Source: Mauremys mutica
Taxonomy: Eukaryota > Chordata > Testudines > Geoemydidae
DNA length: 64,000 bases
NCBI RefSeq assembly: GCF_020497125.1
Contig: NC_059075.1
Coordinates: forward strand, 34,446,003 to 34,510,002
Direction: 5' to 3'
Positions 55,216-64,000 of this stretch are shown here, in pieces. The position numbers were made by a program, and so were the translations under genes. The notes beneath the pieces were generated by a model that worked only from the letters and a program-made list of their open reading frames with translations, was not told the origin of the DNA and did not search any database. Each line of letters opens with the position of its first letter. The first letter of the stretch is position 1.

Positions 55216-58022
55216 GTTTTGACTACCACTACACATAATGCTACGTACAAGACATGTTCCAAGACAAAGTTTTCCTAGGAATTTATCTAGCATATGCTAC
55301 GTTGCAAGAAAGGAATATTAAAACAACGCAGCCATCTCAGGGGTGGAAGAAGGCTGTCTTCATCAAAAAATAAGGTTGATCTATACTGAGCTATGAAATG
55401 TCACAGATTTAGAGCCTTAGCAGCTGCAGATTCTAATTCTGATATTGAAGAAAAACTCTCCTCTTCTACTAATGTTTTCTGCTGGAACCTAAGATCTCCC
55501 TCACTGGAGTAGAACAATGATCCCTCTAGATCTAGTCTGCTACTGTCTTCGAAGCTCAGTGCTTCAGAGGAGTCAAAACACTCCCACCTCCCAATTAATG
55601 CACCTAACTGTGCAATAATCTACAATGGAGAAAATTTCTTTCTGATCCCATGGTATATATTTTTGTTGCTTATAAAATGTCAGATAAATGAAACAACCAC
55701 CAATAAACCCAAAGCAAAACCAAACTTCCATAACTCAGATATCAACTAAAAGAATAATTCAAAGCTAAACACCAAAATCTGTCGCCATAATGAGATAGAT
55801 AGCAATCTTTGTGAAACTTTTTGTGAATTTACACATACTGTTAGATACAGGTATTTTTTAGAGAGGCTTTATTATTTAAGGGGTGTGAGTAAGCTAAAAA
55901 GGAAATCTCAAGATGGCCCCTCTGGAGTATTAGAGAAGGGTCTGTGACAGCATCAATATCTCATATATTAGATTTGTAAGGTGTTTTAATATTTCCTAAG
56001 GTGCAATGGTCTTTCATGAACTGCTCAGTGACTATCTAATGAAGCAGGAAAAGTACCCAGCCTCAAAACAATAGGCATTGATGAGACACTCTCCAGTCAT
56101 TAACTCAAACCTCGATCCTGAAAAACTCATAGCATCTTTGTGCTCACTCTTTTCCAGTGGACTTAATTGGCATGGGCCCCTATGTTATCCTACAGATTCT
56201 TGTAGAAAATATTCATTTTCAGTGGATGTCAAAACTTTAAAGGACCACCCCCACAACACATCTCATTAGCTGAAGAAATGTGACTCCACCCAGGTGCATT
56301 GGATTCAATCTCAAATTCGTGGGAAGCATCCCACCAGGGAAAATAAGTTACAATTTCCATTTCAAATGACAGTTAACTTAACAAAATCTCAAATGAAGTA
56401 AAAATGACACATTAACGGGTTTATTAGTGGTTATAAGAGATTTTTCATATTAGAACCTTAAATGACCTAAAATAACTCATTAAGGAGGCAGAGGAGTACT
56501 ATCAATATCAAATCAGCATAAAATGAAATCCATTTTATAATGCCATTTTTGTATATTTTTAATAGGGAACAACCATATTGGAAATTCATTAGTATGCAGA
56601 AAACCACAGGAGCCATATGGAAATACATCTTACAAAGGATTAGGATACAATAAATTTTATAAAAAGGCATAAAAAATCTTTAGGATGAATGATCATTCTG
56701 AGAGTAATATGCACTAAAATTGTAGGAGTGGTATTCACTCATTAGTTGTATGAAGCCATTAACTGTGCAAAATCATTCTTTTTTGCATATCCATTTGTCA
56801 CATAAAATCATTAGCTCCCTCATAAAATTGTTAGAAACGTGAAATGATTTTTTTTTAAATTATTAGTTACAGGGTGTTACATTAGAAAAATCAGAGACAT
56901 ATTACTTCATCATTTTCTGCATAAAAATGTGTCGGTTATGCAAAATCATTTAAGTTGATAAATAACTTTTTAAGTAGCGTTATTGTCCAATAGTCAGGCT
57001 GTTAGCTGTTCAGTTTCAATGATAATTTTAATGGCAAAGACATTTATTAGTTATGAAAAACTCTGAAATGAACTGGAACAAACATTACTTTTCCATCCAG
57101 TTGAAAATGACAGTTTTAAAAAGCAGTCTCGTTCCCTGTAAATGTGCTTCTCGGCGTTTGAATAGCAGCAGCTATTCCTATTTATTTACTATCATTTTGT
57201 CACTGCTTGAATTCTATTCATTAAAGCTTTCGGATTCGTGTTCTCACATCCTAAGATTGATTCAGGTAACAACAGGTTTTTTTTAATAATGTTTCCGGGA
57301 ATATCATAGAGTTGTCTAATGATTTTTATATAGGACACATTGTTACACTAAGAAGAATGATTTACAGATCAACATGGAACAGATTACTTCTCTTTCAGTA
57401 GTCAGGAAACTTTTAAGTAATCTGGGCTTAATTCACTCCAGGAGATGCAGGGGGAGAAATTTGAAGCCCCTATGCTCTGGGAGCAATTGATTTCTGAGAA
57501 CGGCAAGCATCAGTGCCAGGTGCTATGGGAGAGGAACTGGAAGTTATAGCCAAGGCTCATGGGAACTCTGCTGAGGGAATATGTTGATTCAAGGCTACCT
57601 TCCAACGATCCCCCGAGTTGGCCTGGGCTACTTTCTGGGTTTCATAAACCAGCTCTTAGCCCCCGCTACACAGCAAGGGTTGCAAGTACAATGATTGCCA
57701 TCTTGGCTGACATACCAAGGACTGAACCAGGGATTCCCAAAACTAAAGGCATGAGCAGCTATGGCTTAAGCTAAAGAGTGAGGATCTCAAGGGGAGGCTA
57801 TGAAAGACCTGTGCTCTGTGCACTGGGCACAGAACACACACCAACTACTGGATTACATAAGCAACTTGCACTGCTACAACCCCTGTCTTGATGGACTATC
57901 TATTCTTGATGGAACCCATTGGAATTACACATACCCCATCACTGCAGCCATCTACAAGAATTGTGCCAAAGAAGAAGAGCAGTGGCGGAACCCAGGCATT
58001 TAGCCTGACCCCAGAACTATGT
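55216..58022. other. no gene; AT-rich unique block
   Basis: The part 56380-57300 is an AT-rich block with no repeat ancestry I can see and several homeodomain-type TAAT and AAATCATT words. The rest is unremarkable. Confidence 0.4.
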
Positions 58023-58201
58023 GTAACCCACACACCTCCTGGGTGTGATGCTCTGTCCCATCTACTGGCACCAAGACTACTTAGAGATTAATGAGACTGC
58101 TCTACAACCTTAGCTAAAATAGGCAATAGAGGCTGATACATTTAGCTCCAGAGGTTCCACGTTCAATCCCACCCGCCAATGACTGGTGTCTGGCAGTGTT
58201 A
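58023..58201 (+). mobile_element. tRNA-like SINE, tandem copy A
   Basis: Begins GTAACCCACACACCTCCTGG and ends near TGGCAGTGTTATA. It contains 'gttccacgttcaatcccacc' as a B-box-like region, with 'ccgccaatgactggtgt' after it. It lacks about 25 bp found in copy B around the A-box-like part. It lies 255 bp upstream of copy B in the same orientation. Confidence 0.7.
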
Positions 58202-58277
58202 TAAGTGGGAGCTCCTCCGGGATATCAGCTGGGAAGTTCTGAAGCTCAGGATGCACTTCCTCAGCTAGGGGATGAAT

Positions 58278-58475
58278 GTAACCCACACACCTCCTGGGTG
58301 TGGTGCTCTGACCCATCCAGTGGCATTGAGACCACTTAGAGATTAATGAGTCTGCTATAGCCTTACTTATGGGCCATGTGGCTTTTAGCTCATGCAGTAG
58401 TGGCTCATACACTAAGCTCCAGAGATCCCAGGTTTGATCCCACTCGCCAATGACTGGGGTATGTTGGTGTTATAT
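58278..58475 (+). mobile_element. tRNA-like SINE, tandem copy B
   Basis: Same start GTAACCCACACACCTCCTGG and end 'gttggtgttatata'. The A-box-like part 'cttttagctcatgcagtagtgg' and the B-box-like 'caggtttgatcccactcgcc' give a tRNA-derived head plan. The two copies with their 76-bp link look like a segmental tandem duplication or two insertions at one place. Confidence 0.75.
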
Positions 58476-60407
58476 ATGTACCAGAATGTATCTCAGGAAG
58501 ACACAGCAGCTCCCTCCTCCATAAAACAAGTAAGATGTATGCATGACATTTTGGCAAATTTGTTAAGCTGGGTGGAGCTAGAGGTGCCTCATGTCAAGAT
58601 AATCTGACACTACCTTTAGAGAAGGAAAAACTGATTTCTGCTAAGAGGTTAAAATCTCCTCAAGGAAATTTTTAAAATATTTGGTTGGTCAGGCAGGGAG
58701 TGGATTTTATCTGGGGATGGGATGGGTAGTCAGCTGGGGAATGGGCCACCTTTGTTTCCGAAGGGAGCAGAGGAATTCAAAGGAAGAGGTGGCATGGTGA
58801 GCCTGGGAGGCAAGGAAGATGATCTAAACATCTATGAAAATAAATTATTTGTTTAAAATAGAAAAGCAAATAAACACCTTTCCAACTTCTCCATACTCTC
58901 TTTTGAATCTGTTCCTTGTTTTAGCTTCTCATGCTGCATCCATCACTGTGAGATCTGGGGATATCGGATTCAGGCAGGTTGGGATCCAGTTTAATTCAGA
59001 TGGGAGGGTGGAAGGATAAGAGAGAATACTTTGGTGGGAATCACTTGTTAAAATGTTGGCAACACATCAGTGGGCTGAAGGTTTCTGTTTATCAACTGAC
59101 TAGGTAGAGGATAAGCTGTTGAGGCTTCTGAGAAATGTCCTTTCAAAGTGCCTGAGTTCACTTCTGGTTGTCTTTCCATTAGGACTTATGTCTAATGATA
59201 GGCCCTAGACCAACACCTTACAAAGCATGGGTAAACTGCTGTGTCCATGCAGTCTGAAGTCAATGGGGCTCCACACAGGTTCATCGGTCTGTTGTAAATT
59301 GTAGGATTTGGGTCCCAGGCTATGAACTCCTCAGGGCAGGATCCTTGTCTTTTTTTGCTCTGCTAATTAACAAAAACGGAACATGAATGGTTGAAGAATA
59401 AGGAAAGCAAACTTGATGCATTACTTTTCTTTCTTTATGGCATCTAGCTAGAACAACAGCTTTTTCTTATTATGTACATCACCATGATTTTGGTAGCACA
59501 CAGGTTAGGACATGTTAAACACTACTTGAATAATTGCTCCACCAAGTAGGGGAAAAAAGCAGGCCTGCAGTTCTTTACAATCCACTAGCAAGCATCCTGA
59601 ACAGGTAAACAACTCCACTGTGAAGAGCAGCTAAGCTGCTGCATTCCAGCAACTCTCCTCACAGCAGAAAGCAGAGAAATCAATATGTTTTAAGTATGTT
59701 ATTAAAAAGTGCTGCGGTTGTATAGTCATTATGTAATAAATGAATAGGGTGTTTTTTGAAAAGAAGCATGTACTACAGAATAGCATGCATCCTTATTTCC
59801 CGTGACTGGAAACTCTCCCTCTTTTACTTACTACGATGGGTAGGTAATTGTACAACTGCCTTCTACTGAAATATGGATGAGAACTGCTCATGGAGGTCAT
59901 GGTTCTTTTCAACTAGGCCTGCCTCTTTAGCTGCCAGGGCAAAGGGCTTTGTATATGTAGTTTACAATTCTTATCTCCTCTTTCACCCTCTGATCTGAGT
60001 GCCTACTCTTTAAACTGCTGTCTTCCGTGTGGCATGTACACTCAGAATTGTTTTCCTCCAGCTCCAGTTTTACCCACTAAATGTAATTTCTTCCTAATAA
60101 AATGAGCCTATATCCTTCAAATCTCAAGGAGATTTTGTAATTTTGTTCTAAATCCAGAAGATTTTCTATCTTCCCAAATTTGATGTAATCTGCTAATCTG
60201 ATCTGGGTCTAATTTACTTCATTGCTGAGAACTCCTAATATTGTCCACAAATCACAAAAAACTGTTTGGAGGGAAACACCAAAATAATGGCTACGTTTAG
60301 GAAAACAGCATTTATAAGGCAGTATCTCTTTGGCTGAGCAAAGGCAATTGTTCTGCAGAAGGGCAAAGAGATATTTCCTGAGTCTGACACATAAAATTAG
60401 GAATCCA
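58476..60407. other. no gene; possible foldback scrap
   Basis: At 59182-59316 'gtctaatgataggccctag...gaagtcaatggggctccacacagg' resembles a foldback repeat. The rest is unique-looking. Confidence 0.4.
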
Positions 60408-60529
60408 GGATGTTGGGGCAGGGACTGTCTCTTTGTTTCATGTTTGTGCAGTGCCTAGCACAATGGGGTCCTGGGCCATGACTGGAGCTCCAAGGTGCCA
60501 CCACAATATAAATAGTAAATAATATTGAT
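60408..60529 (+). mobile_element. MIR-like/L2-type 3' tail in sense
   Basis: 'ggggcagggactgtctctttg', 'gtgcagtgcctagcacaatggggtcctgg' and 'ataaatagtaaataat' form the sense version of the tail seen reversed at 19135 and 30863. It ends in an A/T-rich repeat as LINE-mobilised tails do. Confidence 0.75.
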
Positions 60530-60755
60530 AAATGGGCTATACCCCAAACACCCCAGTTGTGTGTGACATGGAAGCTATCTCCCATTGTGTTTCTCTCAAG
60601 TTATCCCCTCTGCAATAGCAAGCACAACTGGCTTAGAATTTTCTAACTCTTCTCTTTTAATGCCAGGTACTGTATTTACTTTCCTCCAGTCTTCTGATCA
60701 CACAAAATAGATTGCTGGGCTAGGAGAGAAAAGGGACCTCTCTCATCACTTTCAG

Positions 60756-60985
60756 CTAAGTGGTTAGGGTACTCACCTGGGATGCGGGCGACACCCTGGT
60801 ACAAGTCCCACCTCTCAAATGAGTTCTCTAATCGCTGGGCTATGAGCTATTCTGATGTGGGGTTCCCTTAATCTCTGCTGCTACACTGGATGAATAATTA
60901 AAGGTTCATGGAGCAAGAGGACTGGATCTTAGACCTCCTACATTCTGGGTGAGGGCACTAACCACTAGGCTATAGAGTCATTCAC
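60756..60985. mobile_element. head-to-head tRNA-like SINE
   Basis: The left part 'agtggttagggtactcacctgggatgc' with 'cctggtacaagtcccacc' looks like a tRNA gene with A and B boxes on the plus strand. The right part 'ggtgagggcactaaccactaggctat' is its reverse complement. So two tRNA-like heads face each other. Both are degraded and cannot be functional tRNAs. It belongs to a repeat type with this inverted plan in turtles, by recollection only. Confidence 0.7.
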
Positions 60986-61353
60986 GAGGGCAGTCTTTCT
61001 CTCTCCTCCCAGCACCAAATGACTATTTATTTGGGCCTAAGTGATTAGGAGCATACAAGATTAATACAACAATCCTTTTGAAACCATAAATAAAATCACT
61101 GTGCTGTGCCAAATATCTCCTGAAATAGGTTTCTAACTCTGTTTTGCAAGCCTCATTTAAATCCAGTGGGTCATGAAGGTTTAAAGGATTGTATCTCATG
61201 CACAAAATGTCTCTTTTCTCCTTAAGATCTCCTCAAGTTACAAAGCTATACAAAACCGACCTCTTTTCCATCAAGTGGGAAGTCCACACTCCAGTAGCGT
61301 AGCTGAGGCTTCCGCAGAAGGTGAAAACCCTATAGCCTAACAAATTGTTCAGT
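60986..61353. other. no feature recognised
   Basis: Unique-looking DNA up to the PLE-terminus insertion. Confidence 0.4.
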
Positions 61354-61478
61354 TGCATCCGACGAAGTGGGTATTCACCCACGAAAGCTCATGCTGCAAA
61401 ACATCTGTTAGTCTATAAGGTGCCACAGGATTCTTTGCTGCTTTTACAAATCCAGACTAACACGGCTACCCCTCTGAT
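61354..61478 (+). mobile_element. Penelope-like terminus insertion (pLTR) with 12-bp TSD
   Basis: A 125-bp insertion flanked by AAATTGTTCAGT on both sides (61342-61353 and 61479-61490), a perfect 12-bp duplication. It starts TGCATCCGACGAAGTGGGT and ends CGGCTACCCCTCTGAT. The same terminus, with differences, ends the PLE at 25606-26224. No protein is encoded. The part GTGGGT-ATTC-ACCCAC-GAAA at 61367-61386 forms a hairpin in a hammerhead-like context. Confidence 0.88.
61355..61425 (+). ncRNA. hammerhead-ribozyme-like fold of the PLE terminus
   Basis: CCGACGA (core-like, canonical CUGAUGA) is followed by a 6-bp hairpin GTGGGT/ACCCAC and then GAAA. GCATC upstream can pair with GGTGC downstream as stem I. 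Stem III is minimal or absent, and the core has two U-to-C changes, so cleavage is doubtful. PLE pseudo-LTRs are known to carry hammerhead motifs. Confidence 0.45.
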
Positions 61479-61747
61479 AAATTGTTCAGTGCCGCACATG
61501 GAAGAAATGATTTGCCTGCCTCTAATTAGAGATTGGTTTGAACCAAATCCCCAATTCCTAAAGCCCTAAGACTTTGGGCACTTAAATTTAAATCCAGATC
61601 CATATTATATGGATTGAAACTAGGAATGCGCCTACTTCTAAAGCATAGCTATACTAATTTTACCTATGAAAGATAAAATTCTTCAGAAACATTAACAACA
61701 AAGGAATCGATATTGACATAATCATAATTTATTAACGTTATTATTTG

Positions 61748-62717
61748 TAGGGTGACCAGACATTCAGTTTTTAAAGGGACAGTCCCATATTTAAGGCGTC
61801 CTGCAGGTGTCCCAACTTTTTCTTAAAAACAGGCAAATTGTTACGTATTTTCTGTCTTCCCCGCATCCATACTGGGAGGTTCTGCTGCTGGCCATATCCC
61901 TGCTTACCAGCCATCTGACCAGCAGTGGTGAGTGGGGGAGTCCAGTGGCCGATGATGGGGGTGGGTGTGTAAGGCTCGTGGCGGGGGGTGGGGGACAGGA
62001 GGCAGCTGGGTTATGTCAGTGGCCAGCAGCAACCTGGAGGTGTTAGCTGCCTTTCCACACTGTGTGGGCAGGAAGGGACAAGCTGCTTCCAGCCACAGGA
62101 GAGGTGGGAGATAAGAGATGAGCTCTGCAAAGTCACAGGCCTGGTTATCTCTTCCCCTCTTCTACTTGCCTGTGGCTGAAAGCAGCTCCCGTCCCTTCCC
62201 TCTCACACAGTGCCAAAAGGCTGCTGTTGACCACATTCTGGTGTGAACCCTGGCAGAAATCTGGGGAGGGACCCTGCATGCCCCCACCCCCATGTGTTGC
62301 CTTGGGAAGACGCGGTGCCAGGTACGGGGAGAGGCAGGTCTATCCCAGGGGCCCAGCCAGGCATGGAGTGTGGAGAACGCCGGGTGGGCAGGGAGGGTGG
62401 GGTCGGTGAGTCACCTACCACCCCCGTGTGAGAGAGCTGTACTGGAGTGTGTGTCACGTCTCCTTCTGTGTGGGGGTGGGGGGAGTAGTGGTGTGTGTGT
62501 CACCTCTCCCTGTGTGAACCCTAAAGCCTTAAAGATAAGAAGGTAAATAAAAAGAATCCAACTACACAGTATATCTTTTTAATGGGGACTCAGTCAGCTT
62601 GATGTTAATCTGAATGTTTGTACTGCATTGTTCTGATTGATCACCGTTGAACTCCCTTGAATAGGAGTAATTTTACCAGGTGTCCCATATTTAGCATAGG
62701 GAAATATGGCCACTCTA
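61748..62717. mobile_element. 970-bp non-autonomous hAT
   Basis: Starts TAGGGTGACCAGACATTC and ends ATGGCCACTCTA; the terminal repeats match imperfectly. Both flanks read ATTATTTG (61740-61747 and 62718-62725), a perfect 8-bp duplication. The interior is GC-rich with GGGTGGGGG-type runs and codes for nothing recognisable. The ends resemble the 32544 element (TAGGGTTGCC), so the two are related families. Open frames of 60-84 codons on both strands are compositional. Confidence 0.9.
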
Positions 62718-62994
62718 ATTATTTGTGTTACTTACAATGCATCCTCTCCAACAGATTTTGCTTAAGATCTAGCCTGTGGGCACTAGTGAAAATTATTTTT
62801 TATTAATTCTATCATTTGATATTTATAATATATTAAGTCCAGAAACTCTTGCCAGCTTATGCAGGGTGAGAAGATTGGTGCAGAGCCTTGTACAAATGCA
62901 AAAGTTCTTAGCTTGAAGAACAAGTAAAAGTAACTTCATGGAAATCAGTTGGGTTACTGTGGACTTAACCCAGGGTTAATGAGAGCAGAATGTT
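62718..62994. other. no feature recognised
   Basis: AT-rich unique-looking DNA. Confidence 0.4.
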
Positions 62995-63330
62995 GCTTTC
63001 TGACTTCACTCTAGCCCCTGGGCAAATCTCTACTGAGCATGTGTAAACTGTAATTTTTCAAAAGTTTGTAACTCGGCAAAATGTGAGCATATTTTCACAA
63101 AAACAGCAAAAAGCACACTCGAGACACAGAGGCCATTCCCTGCCAAATTTCAAGTACCTGCTCCAAAGCACAGGGGTATTAGAGCTTCTCAAAGAAAAAG
63201 TCACCCGAATTTTCTAACATGGGCAAAACAATGTATTTTTTCCCTAACCTTGTTCACAGAAACAGCAAATTACAGACCAAATGGTTAAAATTTGGCCAAG
63301 TTATAAACAACTGAAAACAGGGTCTTATAA
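62995..63330. repeat. suspected interspersed repeat, unclassified
   Basis: Phrases 'ctactgagcatgtgtaaactg', 'caaaagtttgtaactcggc', 'cagcaaaaagcaca' and 'ctaacatgggcaaaaca' read like a repeat I have met in turtle sequence, but only one copy is in this window and I cannot assign a class. Confidence 0.35.
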
Positions 63331-64000
63331 AAGAAAGTATCAGACAATCTTAATTACTGGTAATGCACTAGCCTTAGCAATAATATATGGAACAACTTTA
63401 TTTCATAAAGAATATATATATTTTATTCTGATTTTCAAGGCAATCTGACATGAGGTTATCAGATGAGCTCTGCATAATTTGTAGAGGCTTGGGTTGAAAT
63501 AAATGATTGGCTAATGGTGCTATGGCTGAATGCCCCAGTGTTATATCTATGCATGCTGTGAAAGCAGTGATAAACATGATATATTTTTATTACCCTGAAT
63601 GTTCTACGTGTCAATAAGATATTTGTTAAGCGAGAAGAAGACTCTGCAATGAACCTATAGACCCTGAAGCACAAAACACAGGCTGACCAGCCATCCCATC
63701 CAGCTGAAATGAGAGAAACATCAATCACATCTGATGGAATTAGGTACATATAGCTCATGGCATGTGTGATGTTACACTGTTAATGGCCTAAGAGTTATTC
63801 TAAAATACAAAGCCAGAAATAGTTCAGTTGCTTATGTTTTGGGAACTGGACCATGATTATAATCTGCCTAGTGAGCTAAATGACCTTCATTTGAAATACC
63901 TGGTGATCCTGCAACTGGGACCAATCAGTGATCAGTTTATGTGACATTCACATCACACACAAAAAACCAGAATAAGTAGTATTTGTGTAGGTGAAATATG
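63331..64000. other. no feature recognised
   Basis: AT-rich DNA; the 99-codon minus frame at 63459-63758 has no motif. Confidence 0.4.

Noticed and set aside
1..64000. Functional tRNA, rRNA, CRISPR or bacterial-type operons
   Set aside because: The only tRNA-like sequences are SINE heads with degraded boxes; no spaced direct repeats or ribosome-binding-site-led gene series are present.

Overview
The window looks like vertebrate, most likely turtle, non-coding DNA: a repeat-rich intergenic or intronic stretch. I found no host protein-coding gene, rRNA, functional tRNA or CRISPR array. The turtle assignment rests on the mix of repeats: CR1 LINEs of several ages, a tRNA-headed SINE with a CR1-type tail (the tortoise Pol III/SINE design), MIR-like SINEs, Penelope-like elements (PLEs), a DIRS-type tyrosine-recombinase retroelement, many short palindromic repeats built around the phrase 'attgacttcaatgg', and GC-rich non-autonomous hAT transposons. 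Family names come from recognition, not from a database search.

Layout. 1-10 kb: hAT MITEs (976-1412, 2363-2475, 3105-3316, 8658-8833), foldback repeats, a large antisense CR1 (6578-7860) and a CR1-tailed SINE (9101-9282). 10-24 kb: two copies of a GC-rich 'CAGGGGCGGCTC' hAT family (10822-11059, 20300-20643), a sense CR1 (11758-12395), another hAT (16913-17149), an L3-like CR1 tail, an MIR-like SINE, an LTR-like element with a TATA box (21325-22009) and its older relative (14700-15265). 24.7-27.4 kb: a decayed DIRS element carrying RNase H and tyrosine-recombinase remnants, split by a 619-bp PLE insertion with an 11-bp target-site duplication (TSD). 27.4-37.3 kb: a further GC-rich hAT, MIR-like SINEs, a 923-bp hAT, a perfect 25-bp hairpin in otherwise unique DNA, a 500-bp foldback element and CR1 reverse-transcriptase relics. 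40.3-43 kb: a second PLE carrying the C-terminal GIY-YIG-type region, a non-CR1 LINE reverse-transcriptase relic and a hAT nested in a SINE tail. 44-64 kb: sparser repeats, a fourth GC-rich hAT, a second copy of the 500-bp foldback, a tandemly duplicated tRNA-like SINE, a head-to-head tRNA-like SINE, a 125-bp PLE-terminus insertion with a 12-bp TSD, and a 970-bp hAT.

How it fits together: nothing here forms an operon or pathway. The window is a layered record of transposition. Eight hAT insertions have 8-bp TSDs matching at 7 or 8 positions, which fixes their boundaries, and the nested insertions give a relative order. Open reading frames above about 100 codons mostly fall in GC-rich hAT copies or in decayed retroelements. 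The most interesting items are the PLE copies with hammerhead-ribozyme-like folds, the DIRS/PLE nest, the spacerless palindrome inside a hAT MITE, the perfect hairpin at 33.9 kb, and the foldback family carrying ZNF143-like motifs.
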